Source of the DNA: a virus
Direction: 5' to 3' (one strand)
Length of the DNA: 32,288 nucleotides
Virus record (IMG/VR): IMGVR_UViG_3300027985_000435
Coordinates: 1-32,288 of that record
The position numbers and the translations under genes are program-made. Positions 10,075-17,332 of the stretch are shown here, piece after piece (position 1 is the first letter of the stretch; each line of letters opens with the position of its first letter). The notes beneath the pieces are model-generated. The model searched no databases and was not told the origin of the DNA. It saw only the letters and a program-made list of their open reading frames with translations.

Positions 10075-10245
10075 TGATTTAAACCAACCTTTACCTTTAA
10101 ATTGAACACCAGGTGCTTCAATTTTATCTGATTTAGTTGCAATGTTTCCACACTTTCCGCATTCAGCAGTTTCCCTTTCAGAAACTTTTTTAAAAGCATC
10201 AAATGTTGATCCGCAATGATTGCATTTGTAATTGTAACTCGGCAT
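10063..10245 (-). CDS. FmdB-type zinc-ribbon protein
   Basis: The 60-residue protein starts MPSYNYKCNHCG, has a second pair CGKCGN, and ends GVQFKGKGWFKSGGY. This is the layout of the FmdB/CxxC-CxxC small zinc-ribbon family, where two CxxC knuckles bind one zinc and a 'F-G-GW' tail follows. The family's function is poorly known; in phages it may contact nucleic acid or RNA polymerase. Its ATG shares a base with the stop of the upstream Ala-rich gene (TAATG), and its stop is TGA, within the terminator stem. Confidence 0.8.
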   Translation of the reverse strand: MPSYNYKCNHCGSTFDAFKKVSERETAECGKCGNIATKSDKIEAPGVQFKGKGWFKSGGY

Positions 10246-10580
10246 TAACTATCCTTTTTTGCAGTAGCTTTTTGAACAACAGCTTCAGCTACTGCACCAG
10301 CAACAGCACCAGCTGCTACACTACCAGTTGCAGCGGTTACAACAGTACCAACAACAGCTGATGTATCAGTATTTTCTACTGCTGTTTTTGCTGCGGATGC
10401 TACTGCTTTTGTTACATCAGCACCAGATGCAGCAGCAACTACGGCTGCGGTAGCAGCAGCATTAATCGCAGTACTTGCAACGGTTTCAACTGCATCAACT
10501 GTTGCATTAACAGTAGCTTTTGCTGTATCTGAACCAAAAATCTTTTTAAAGAAACTTTTGATGCTTGTAAAAATACTCAT
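10245..10580 (-). CDS. Ala/Val/Thr-rich small protein
   Basis: I place the start at the ATG at 10580, which has GGGGAG seven bases upstream. The earlier in-frame ATG at 10604 lies inside the preceding 19-codon ORF. The 111-residue product begins MSIFTSIKSFFKKIFG, an amphipathic basic helix. About 85 residues of low-complexity Ala, Val and Thr with a few Asp and Lys follow, ending ATAKKDS. The glycine-containing stretch VVGTVVTAATGSVAAGAVAG could be a membrane-active or weakly hydrophobic helix. No family is recognised. It is coupled to the zinc-ribbon gene by TAATG. Confidence 0.7.
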   Translation of the reverse strand: MSIFTSIKSFFKKIFGSDTAKATVNATVDAVETVASTAINAAATAAVVAAASGADVTKAVASAAKTAVENTDTSAVVGTVVTAATGSVAAGAVAGAVAEAVVQKATAKKDS

Positions 10581-10581
10581 T

Positions 10582-10641
10582 TTATACTCCCCAATCTTCT
10601 TCATTTAATGGAGCGGTAACGCCCCAATCTTCTTCTTTCAT
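10582..10641 (-). CDS. 19-residue ORF with duplicated EEDWGV motif
   Basis: ATG to TAA encodes MKEEDWGVTAPLNEEDWGV. It has a good SD (TAAGGAATAACTATG) overlapping the queE stop, and its TAA lies one base before the next gene's ATG. This placing in a packed operon argues for real translation. The peptide is two EEDWGV units joined by seven residues. The corresponding DNA also repeats the 14-base run CCCCAATCTTCTTC. No function is known to me. Confidence 0.55.
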   Translation of the reverse strand: MKEEDWGVTAPLNEEDWGV

Positions 10642-10650
10642 AGTTATTCC

Positions 10651-11547
10651 TTATGTACCAACTGCATTATCCCATAAATCATTCTGTATGCGATGCGAAT
10701 ACAAATACCCGTTTTGCATACAATATTTAGCAACATTTTGCGAAATCATACGTTGTTGCTCTGCTGTACAAGCGCAAGGCATTAACCATACTGGGGTATT
10801 CTTCGGAATACCCGCATCATAATATTCTTGTAATGCTTTTTGAATTTCAGAATATACTTCTTGTGTGTCATCAACAACAAATTTAAAATACTGATTTACT
10901 TGTGTACCAAATACTTTTTTAAGTTCATTTTGTGATAATGCAACTTTAGGCCGAATTGCTCGTTTCCATGATTCACCACTAGCTAATAATTTAGGCGAAT
11001 TACTCCATGTCCAGATACGCTTTTTATCTTTAAGCAACCAATCTTCAATTGCAGAAATAAATTCGCTCTTTAATGGAACAGAGCAATTAGTCTCAATTAG
11101 AATATGCTGACATTCTTGCATTAAGGGTTCACTAAGCAGTTCGATAATTAAATCCTGCTGCATCGTTGGCTCACCGCCAGTAATACTAAAAATTACAGGC
11201 AATTCAGTATTAGGATATACCCATGATTTACACGGAATTTGATCAAGTACTTTCTCAGCAATTTCTTTTGATGTTAGTGATGCCCACAAATGTTTAAATC
11301 GATAATTTACAGCGTACTGGCTGTCACATCCACAAGTAATTACTGGCATTTGCTTAATATCAATAATATCCTCAGGATTGAATCCTAATTCAGCATACCC
11401 ATCTTTATCAATCTTCTTTTCTGGGTTATTAAAACCAGGGCAAGAAAAATTACATCCTGCAATACGTAGATATTGTGTAGGATGATTAGTTTCTGGTCCT
11501 TCGCCTTCTAGCGAAAAGAACAATTCAGATACGTTATATTTTTTCAT
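10651..11547 (-). CDS. queE: QueE-like 7-carboxy-7-deazaguanine synthase (radical SAM)
   Basis: The 298-residue protein starts YNVSELFFSLEGEGPETNHPTQY, the typical QueE opening, followed by RIAGCNFSCPGF where the [4Fe-4S] loop lies. SITGGEPTMQQ (SAM-binding GGE) and ILIETNCSVPL follow. QueE converts 6-carboxytetrahydropterin to 7-carboxy-7-deazaguanine. The loop has Cys32 and Cys36, but Phe39 where the standard CX3CX2C motif has its third Cys. A CGCDS motif at 72-76 could supply the missing ligand. The protein is longer than cellular QueE (about 210-240 residues) because of an insertion after the loop and a long C-terminus. It starts its own unit after a terminator. Confidence 0.87.
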   Translation of the reverse strand: MKKYNVSELFFSLEGEGPETNHPTQYLRIAGCNFSCPGFNNPEKKIDKDGYAELGFNPEDIIDIKQMPVITCGCDSQYAVNYRFKHLWASLTSKEIAEKVLDQIPCKSWVYPNTELPVIFSITGGEPTMQQDLIIELLSEPLMQECQHILIETNCSVPLKSEFISAIEDWLLKDKKRIWTWSNSPKLLASGESWKRAIRPKVALSQNELKKVFGTQVNQYFKFVVDDTQEVYSEIQKALQEYYDAGIPKNTPVWLMPCACTAEQQRMISQNVAKYCMQNGYLYSHRIQNDLWDNAVGT

Positions 11548-11670
11548 TTAATGTTCCATAATAATGTTTAAAAAATCAACCACTTAATGTAGTAGCATTG
11601 TAGAATATAATTGTTGATGTAATACTAATTATAATATCTTTCATAATTCATAATTCATTCTTTATACTCA

Positions 11671-11692
11671 AAATAAAAGGCGCTTTCGCGCC
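11671..11692 (-). terminator. Intrinsic terminator after folE
   Basis: Stem GGCGC/GCGCC with a four-base loop is followed on the minus strand by TTTTATTT, six bases past the folE stop. The stretch from here to queE (11548-11670) is AT-rich, and I see no clear feature in it. Confidence 0.88.
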
Positions 11693-11697
11693 ATTTA

Positions 11698-12510
11698 TTA
11701 ATTCTTATTTAATTTTTGAAACATAATATTATCATGGAATTCTTTGCGTAGAACTCCATCAGACATAAACTGACCTTTTAATACAGTTGTTTGGGTAGTA
11801 CTATCATGCGCCAAAATTCCACGTGCTTCGCAACACTGGTGACGTGATTCGATTAAAATTCCAACATCATTTGAACCAGTATACTGCTGAATAGTTGTTG
11901 CAATATCCTCAGCTAATTCTTCTTGTAATGTTCCTCTGCGAGCACACCATTGTGCTAATCGGGTATACTTAGAAAGTCCAATTACTTTATCAGAACAAAT
12001 AATACCAATATATGCAGTACCAAACACATTTTGGTGATGGTGAGAACATAATGATTTAATTTCAGCTTTGACTACTAATAACCCAGTAAATCCTGTTTCT
12101 TTTCCTGTATGTTGATTAGGAAATGATGTTGCAGCAGGAGCAGGGTAATAACGACCACGCATTAACTCATTAATAAACTGTTTAGCTACTCTACGCGGGC
12201 TATTTTGTGAATTTGGATCTGTAGGATCAATCACCAAACAATCCATAAACTTAGCATAAGCTTCAGTTGCTTCATCAATTAACAATTCACGCTCTTCATC
12301 TGTAAGATATTCAGAAATATTACTATTTGAATAGTAAGGAGCATTTGCTTTTTGTAATCGTTTAATTACTAACTGATGCACTGATTCAATTTGAGCATCA
12401 GGAATTGCAGAACTATCACCTGAATCAATCATTTCAGCTCGAGCTTCAGCATTATTAATAATAGTAGTATTAGCATCTTGTACATTAATAGAATTAGTTT
12501 CTTGAGTCAT
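11698..12510 (-). CDS. folE: GTP cyclohydrolase I
   Basis: FolE opens GTP to dihydroneopterin triphosphate, the first step to preQ0. The C-terminal 190 residues carry the family motifs. SPRRVAKQF is followed by IKSLCSHHHQNVFG with zinc ligands Cys155 and His158, then VIGLSKYTRLAQWCARR and SRHQCCEARG with the third zinc Cys. The usual Glu of 'CEHH' is Ser here. The 270-residue length exceeds the usual 190-220 because of an N-terminal extension of about 45 polar residues. The gene lies between gat and queE. A TATAAT-like element at 12567-12572 on the minus strand could be a sigma70-type -10 box upstream, without a clear -35. Confidence 0.92.
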   Translation of the reverse strand: MTQETNSINVQDANTTIINNAEARAEMIDSGDSSAIPDAQIESVHQLVIKRLQKANAPYYSNSNISEYLTDEERELLIDEATEAYAKFMDCLVIDPTDPNSQNSPRRVAKQFINELMRGRYYPAPAATSFPNQHTGKETGFTGLLVVKAEIKSLCSHHHQNVFGTAYIGIICSDKVIGLSKYTRLAQWCARRGTLQEELAEDIATTIQQYTGSNDVGILIESRHQCCEARGILAHDSTTQTTVLKGQFMSDGVLRKEFHDNIMFQKLNKN

Positions 12511-12600
12511 TTTATTTCCTTTTTTCGCGTTTTTGATTACGTGGTCAACGCCACACTTATATATGTATTATAACTTATTCTTGGTTGGATTTAGATAAAT

Positions 12601-13221
12601 TTAAATAAAGTAAGGATTGTTTTTAGTACTAAAAGTAATAGTACTCTCAAATAGTCCGTCTTTTGTCAATTGAAATACTTTTCCATGTTCAATTAAAGTT
12701 GCGCCTTTAAATGGAACTGAACTTAAACTAATCTGGTCTTTAAATATTTTGTAGAATAATGGTGAAATTACATTTCTAAAAACAAAAATACCATTTTCAT
12801 TTACCGTAACACAAGCAAACGACCCATCAATTTCAGAAAGATCGTAACCTTTATTAAAATATTCAAGTAAAAGAACAGTATCCCAATTTGCTTGGTTGTT
12901 TAATGTTTCATGAAGAACTTTCATCCCATCAGGTAAAATAATACCGTTATGCCACAAAAATGAATTACAATACTTAGCAGGATGAATATTATCAGGATCA
13001 AATCCATCGGCGGTTGTAGGAGCTTGAACATGCCCAATCAAAATTTCTACATTATTAGGAATTTCCTTTTCGTCAAATGCACCTAAATCCTTTTGCATTG
13101 AATGAATAGTTCCATCAAAATTGCAATTAGTAATACTATGAGAATAGGATCCTCTATTTGAATTAGCTTTTCCTAATTCAATAAAGGTATCCTTATTTGT
13201 ACTAATAAAGATACCACACAT
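12601..13221 (-). CDS. gat: Stand-alone class II glutamine amidotransferase (Gat)
   Basis: Starting at the ATG at 13221, the 206-residue protein begins MCGIFIS, so Met removal would expose the nucleophilic Cys typical of class II (Ntn) amidotransferases. Other motifs are RGSY at 23-26, IGHVQAPT at 62-69, LWHNGI at 89-94 and DGSFACV at 132-138. The domain stands alone with no synthetase. It begins one base after queC (TAA-T-ATG), and Gat-QueC fusions are known in phages that make archaeosine-type bases from preQ0. The likely role is therefore amidation or amidination of preQ0, by itself or bound to QueC. Joining it to QueC in a fusion would need only loss of one stop. Confidence 0.85.
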   Translation of the reverse strand: MCGIFISTNKDTFIELGKANSNRGSYSHSITNCNFDGTIHSMQKDLGAFDEKEIPNNVEILIGHVQAPTTADGFDPDNIHPAKYCNSFLWHNGIILPDGMKVLHETLNNQANWDTVLLLEYFNKGYDLSEIDGSFACVTVNENGIFVFRNVISPLFYKIFKDQISLSSVPFKGATLIEHGKVFQLTKDGLFESTITFSTKNNPYFI

Positions 13222-13222
13222 A

Positions 13223-13984
13223 TTATACCTTCTTATATTTCTGAATACCAGATTCCCAATCAATATCACGATTATATGGAACTGGATCTTTATATCCTGC
13301 TACCATAAAGTTCTTAATACGCTCAGCGCATGTTGCACAAATACCACATGAATTTCCATGTTCGTCTGGATCATAGCAGCTCAATGAGTCTTCATATGGA
13401 ATATTAAGTTCAGCTCCAATTGAAATTTCATCGTGCTTCATCAAACCATTAAATGGTGCAATTAATTGAACAGGATTAACACGATTAAGAACAGTAGTAC
13501 TATTAAGAGCTGATACAAATTCTGGAGTTGTATCCCAATAATGATAAGTGTCTACACCTTGCAATCCACTAAAAATAAATTCAGCTTCATTACTTTCAGC
13601 AAATGAACATGCAATGCTATTTAAAATCATATTACGATACGGAACATATGATGGTGGTTGAGGATGTGCTAATGCTTCTTCAATTGTTGGTACATTAATA
13701 TTTGATAATGTTACATTACTAGTAACAGGCGCAACAATTTCACCCAAAAATGAAATGTCAATTAGCTTATGTTTAATACCCAATTTTTGACAAGTCAATG
13801 CAGCTTTTTCTAATTCAAGTGATTGTTTTTGGCCGTAGAAAAATGAGAGGGCATATACACGTTCAGCACCATAAGTATGTGCTAATAAGTACGTTAGAGT
13901 AGTACTATCCAATCCGCCAGATAATACAGAAACAACATTCTTGGTAGTTGTAGGAAGAGTTTTTTGAATTTCGTTTAAAGTCAT
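13223..13984 (-). CDS. queC: QueC-like 7-cyano-7-deazaguanine (preQ0) synthase
   Basis: The 253-residue protein has the N-type ATP pyrophosphatase loop VLSGGLDSTTLTYLL near residue 20. It also has the YGQKQSLELEKA segment and PYRNMILNSIACSFAE, and the C-terminal zinc site SCYDPDEHGNSCGICATCAERI. QueC uses ATP and ammonia to turn 7-carboxy-7-deazaguanine into preQ0. The length is near the family norm (about 230). The ATG has AAGGAGTCCTAA upstream. The 178-base gap to queF holds a terminator and a weak stem-loop (14012-14033, GCAG/CTGC) in the leader. I do not see a match to the preQ1 riboswitch pattern. Confidence 0.93.
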   Translation of the reverse strand: MTLNEIQKTLPTTTKNVVSVLSGGLDSTTLTYLLAHTYGAERVYALSFFYGQKQSLELEKAALTCQKLGIKHKLIDISFLGEIVAPVTSNVTLSNINVPTIEEALAHPQPPSYVPYRNMILNSIACSFAESNEAEFIFSGLQGVDTYHYWDTTPEFVSALNSTTVLNRVNPVQLIAPFNGLMKHDEISIGAELNIPYEDSLSCYDPDEHGNSCGICATCAERIKNFMVAGYKDPVPYNRDIDWESGIQKYKKV

Positions 13985-14115
13985 TTAGGACTCCTTGTAA
14001 AGAATTTAATTAAGCAGGTTTTACTTTCTGCCTTTTATTTATTAAAACATATTTTTCCAATATTACAGATAAATATTTAAATCAAAATGAGATATAATGT
14101 GGAATAAACAATTTA

Positions 14116-14149
14116 ATAAAAACCCCGTCCTGTATCATACAAGACGAGG
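14116..14149 (-). terminator. Intrinsic terminator after queF
   Basis: The inverted repeat CCCCGTC(C)TGTAT / ATACA(A)GACGAGG, with one G-U type pair, is followed on the minus strand by TTTTTAT. It ends the dpdA-queF unit. Confidence 0.85.
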
Positions 14150-14162
14150 TAGTCTATTTTAA

Positions 14163-15188
14163 TTATTGTTTTTCAGTTTTATACATATTAATTACGTATT
14201 TTTTCAATTCATAAATTTTTGTTGAGTTATGAGTTGCACGAACTGGACGAATATCCAGGCCGCCCCTACGGCTGTAATTACACAATACAGCCAAATCTTT
14301 CAACTTAGCACCAGCGGCTTTAAATGCATCTTTAAGATTTTTAAATACTGCTTCGCAAATTTCTTCGTGGAAATGATTTTCTTTGCGCATTGAAACAATA
14401 TATTGCATCAAGCTAACATAATCCAATGACATATCTGAAGAATAACCAATATAAATATCACCCCAGTCTGGCTGGTTAGTAACACGACAATTTGAGCGAA
14501 GTGAATATGAATGGATAATTTCATTACCACATTTAGGATTAATTTTAATTAATTCTGGACTTGCAGTGTAATGATCAAATTCAGTATCAAGGATATTAAA
14601 CCCTTGCATGTTCATTAGGGTATATTCTAAGTTAACAAGAGGGTTATATCCGGTTACTGGCATAGAAGTTACACCAGAACAACTTAATGAACTCAAGGAA
14701 CCTGTTGTTGCTCCAATTACTGAACCAAAATTAAGGTTTGATGGTTCTCCAGTATCAAAACCCAATACAGTTAATTCAGCATCAACATTACCACCAACTG
14801 CATTTGATAAATCAGTTTCAATGGTTGTTAGAATAGTCTTAATAACTTCAGGAATAGTACCGGTAACTCGCATTAAATTAAAAGAGTTCAAATACAATTT
14901 AAAACTTTTTGACTCAACAATACATGTTGAATCTGATGGATACTCTACTCTCAAAATAAAATTAAGAGGCATTCCGTTCTGCATTAAGCATGATACTTCA
15001 TATGCGTACCAAGTATCATAGCCTGTAAATGTTTCATCAGTGATTTGATAAGCTTCGCGGTTTAAATAACGAGGAATCCCCACTAACAATGAACTATCAA
15101 CAGTTTCAGGAGTTACGTATGGTTTAACAACAGTACCATCACCAGCTTTGCCTAAGTGTTTTGATGCAATTTCTTCAATTTTACTCAT
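14163..15188 (-). CDS. queF: QueF-like NADPH-dependent preQ0 reductase
   Basis: QueF reduces preQ0 to preQ1. The 341-residue protein has the two-domain bacterial (YqcD) layout. The NADPH-binding QueF motif, ESKSFKLYLNSFN (92-104), is in the first half. SLRSNCRVTNQPDWGD, with catalytic Cys234 and Asp241, is in the second half. FHEEICE (273-279) and YSRRGGLDIRPVR (305-317) follow. All key residues are intact, so it should be a reductase, not the amidinotransferase-type QueF-like enzyme. It is about 60 residues longer than E. coli QueF, mostly as a Ser/Gly/Thr-rich insert around 150-180. It follows dpdA by 15 bases with a GAGGAA SD. Confidence 0.93.
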   Translation of the reverse strand: MSKIEEIASKHLGKAGDGTVVKPYVTPETVDSSLLVGIPRYLNREAYQITDETFTGYDTWYAYEVSCLMQNGMPLNFILRVEYPSDSTCIVESKSFKLYLNSFNLMRVTGTIPEVIKTILTTIETDLSNAVGGNVDAELTVLGFDTGEPSNLNFGSVIGATTGSLSSLSCSGVTSMPVTGYNPLVNLEYTLMNMQGFNILDTEFDHYTASPELIKINPKCGNEIIHSYSLRSNCRVTNQPDWGDIYIGYSSDMSLDYVSLMQYIVSMRKENHFHEEICEAVFKNLKDAFKAAGAKLKDLAVLCNYSRRGGLDIRPVRATHNSTKIYELKKYVINMYKTEKQ

Positions 15189-15203
15189 GTTTAATTCCTC
15201 TTT

Positions 15204-16478
15204 TTACCAATCAAATAAATCTTCATTAATTACAGCAGGTTCTTCATATTTAATAACATTATTAAGAAGATACTGTTTATATTTCTCTAATCTAACAAGC
15301 ATATCGTCAAATGTGTTTTGACTAAACACATCAGGAAAAATAGTATGTTTTATGTAACTTAATACGCCATTAATATCATCATTTTCGTATCTTTCATGCG
15401 CTATTTCCATATTCAATCTGGAAATTTCATAATTGTATGCCATTACCTGTGCATACGTTGGTACATCCCAGTACCATTTTTCTTTCTTATCGTCCCAAAT
15501 ATACATATCTTTTAAGTACACAGCTTCACCTAGTTTGCTTGGTGAATTTAAATATTCGCTTAGTGTTAATGTTTTATCTTTACAAACATCAAAACTTAAA
15601 TCTGCTTTACTGATGCGTAAGGTTAAATCTGAATCTAATCCGTAATGCATAGCAGAACCAGTAATTGCAGCTTGCACAAAAGATGAACTATCATAACTTA
15701 TTTGATAATCATTACCAACACATGCTGATAATCTATTTTGTAATTCAGTCAAAAGAACGCTAATAGCTGGCATTGTTCTACCAAGAATATGTACCCAATT
15801 CTTTTCAGTTTTTAGCTGATTGTCACGCGCTAAAATAATCATTGTTCTAAAAATATGGTATAAACAATCTGAATTAGCAGAACTAAAACACCATCCTTCA
15901 GTAGTGTAATCTTTTACACTATCGTACCAAGTATCAACTTCTGCATCATTTCTTCCTTGTATTACATTTAGTAAACGTATTTTACCAGGAACACGATGCT
16001 TCATCCAAAATTCCATATTTTCAATAGTTTGATTTAAACACTGATCAAATGTATTGAACTTAAATTCAGGATGCCCGATGGTAAATGTTGGTACATCAAG
16101 AGTGGCTGCAATGTTAGTGTTATGCTCCAAGAATCTAAGTATTCCAAGTCTAACTTCATCAACATTTGCTTTATCATTCCAGTCGATTTTCAACTTGTCT
16201 GTTGCAATTTGATATCCGCCGCTATCACCCATTAGCATTGTTTTAGTCTTATCACGAATTTTTAATTGTTCGTACTGAACTTCTACTCTTTTATAAGGTT
16301 CATGTCCTGCTGATAATAAGCAATCTTTACAAAAAACAACACAATCGTCTTTAAAGACATCAAACTGATTAGGAACATAATGATCCAACCACCGATTACG
16401 TTTTTTTAAGTACTCATCTCGTATCCCAGTAACAAAGCAGCTATTCAAAGCTGGTAGATATAAACTAGTCTTTTTCAT
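15204..16478 (-). CDS. dpdA: DpdA-like DNA guanine transglycosylase with clamp-type tail
   Basis: The 424-residue protein is related to tRNA-guanine transglycosylases and matches the phage DpdA type that exchanges guanine in DNA for a 7-deazaguanine. GDSGGYQI (84-91) carries the substrate-binding Asp, TLDVPT (127-132) follows, then NVIQGR (171-176). QISYDSSSF carries a likely nucleophile Asp near 263. CX3CX2CX5H at 46-59 (CVVFCKDC, then His) could bind zinc near the N-terminus, unlike the C-terminal site of tRNA enzymes. The last residues, VINEDLFDW, closely resemble the polymerase tail SNTDLFGWD in this same genome, a probable sliding-clamp peptide. It lies directly downstream of gp45. The SD is AAAGGAC. 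Confidence 0.88.
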   Translation of the reverse strand: MKKTSLYLPALNSCFVTGIRDEYLKKRNRWLDHYVPNQFDVFKDDCVVFCKDCLLSAGHEPYKRVEVQYEQLKIRDKTKTMLMGDSGGYQIATDKLKIDWNDKANVDEVRLGILRFLEHNTNIAATLDVPTFTIGHPEFKFNTFDQCLNQTIENMEFWMKHRVPGKIRLLNVIQGRNDAEVDTWYDSVKDYTTEGWCFSSANSDCLYHIFRTMIILARDNQLKTEKNWVHILGRTMPAISVLLTELQNRLSACVGNDYQISYDSSSFVQAAITGSAMHYGLDSDLTLRISKADLSFDVCKDKTLTLSEYLNSPSKLGEAVYLKDMYIWDDKKEKWYWDVPTYAQVMAYNYEISRLNMEIAHERYENDDINGVLSYIKHTIFPDVFSQNTFDDMLVRLEKYKQYLLNNVIKYEEPAVINEDLFDW

Positions 16479-16499
16479 TAATTGTCCTTTTATTATAAT

Positions 16500-16520
16500 G
16501 GCGAGATTTTAAATCTCGCC
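16500..16520 (-). terminator. Perfect 10-bp inverted repeat between gp45 and dpdA
   Basis: GGCGAGATTT and AAATCTCGCC are separated by one base. The minus-strand sequence after it (ATTATAATAAAAGG) is AT-rich but not a T-run, so it may be a weak terminator, a 5' stem-loop of the dpdA mRNA or both. Confidence 0.55.
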
Positions 16521-16522
16521 TC

Positions 16523-16531
16523 TATTTAGTA
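16523..16531 (-). promoter_or_regulatory. Putative late promoter of dpdA-queF
   Basis: The minus strand reads TACTAAATAGA two bases before the inverted repeat, matching the ACTAAATA core seen upstream of head genes. It lies 45 bases before the dpdA ATG. Confidence 0.45.
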
Positions 16532-16537
16532 ATTATA

Positions 16538-17275
16538 TTAGGACGTGTGGCCAGGGAAGATATATTCAAATTTACAAATACCACTATCAATTTCAATAAC
16601 CATAGCGCCTTTGCTAGTTAATTTCATTGTACTGCTTGCACTTACATTTGCTAATGATAATGCACGAAGTGTATCGTCAATTGCGTATTTGTAGTTACCA
16701 CCTAAAGTTAAACCACTATCAACAGTAGTAAAAATAAACTCCGCGTTGTGGTTTGAAGAGGATACGCTACCAAGCACAAATCGTAATTCAGCATTTTCAA
16801 TTTTTGGTGTAAATTTATTACCAGCAACTGAACCAAATACTGATGTTTGTTCTTTAAATTCTTGAGTGCTTGCTTTTGTTGGTTGTACTTCAACGTCAAA
16901 GCTATTAGCTTTAAACTGTGGTTGTTTTGGTACGGCACGTTCAGCTGTTAAACGATAAGATGCTTTAGAACCTTTACCTTTAAAAAGGATTTCTTCTGGT
17001 TCATCATCTTGTGTGTATTTTACTTCAGCAGTACTAGTTTCTTCTTTCATTGCTGAAAGATTTAATACACCACCCAAAATATCAAGATTACTTAGACCAA
17101 AAACACCATTTAAATCAGTAACAACGTCTTTAGCTGTACCTTTTAAAATTAAGGTACGATCTGAAGTTACTGCTTCAAACGTAGTTGATTCATCAGTAGC
17201 AGTTACCTTAACTACGTCAAATTTAAAACCACTTACACCACGAACGATATCACGGAAAAAATCTTTTAATGTCAT
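16538..17275 (-). CDS. 45: Sliding clamp (T4 gp45-like)
   Basis: The 245-residue protein resembles T4 gp45 (228 residues), the trimeric ring that tethers polymerase and activates late transcription. A T4-like 'DLNG-FG' helix start appears as TDLNGVFGLSNLDILGG near 55-70. The sheet-rich pattern continues to the end, with LGGNYKYAIDDTLRALSL and the closing FEYIFPGHTS. The fold is poorly conserved in sequence, so the call rests on length, composition and location immediately downstream of polymerase, as in other T4-like phages. The SD is TAAGGAG. If this is gp45, it would serve polymerase, the late sigma machinery and perhaps DpdA. Confidence 0.82.
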   Translation of the reverse strand: MTLKDFFRDIVRGVSGFKFDVVKVTATDESTTFEAVTSDRTLILKGTAKDVVTDLNGVFGLSNLDILGGVLNLSAMKEETSTAEVKYTQDDEPEEILFKGKGSKASYRLTAERAVPKQPQFKANSFDVEVQPTKASTQEFKEQTSVFGSVAGNKFTPKIENAELRFVLGSVSSSNHNAEFIFTTVDSGLTLGGNYKYAIDDTLRALSLANVSASSTMKLTSKGAMVIEIDSGICKFEYIFPGHTS

Positions 17276-17332
17276 ATTTAAAACTCCTTAATTTATATAT
17301 CCTATATTAACACGCAGACTAAAAATACTAGA

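Noticed and set aside
10011-10202. 63-residue minus-strand ORF overlapping the zinc-ribbon gene
   Set aside because: It is a shadow in another frame, with no SD and crossing the terminator.
13985-14115. preQ1 riboswitch in the queC leader
   Set aside because: There is a GCAG/CTGC stem-loop, but it lacks the conserved loop and A-rich tail of preQ1-I, and no larger preQ1-II or III layout is visible.
7930-16478. Que genes serving tRNA queuosine
   Set aside because: The transglycosylase is of DpdA type with no queA or queG nearby. A DNA-modification role fits better, though host tRNA use of preQ1 cannot be excluded.
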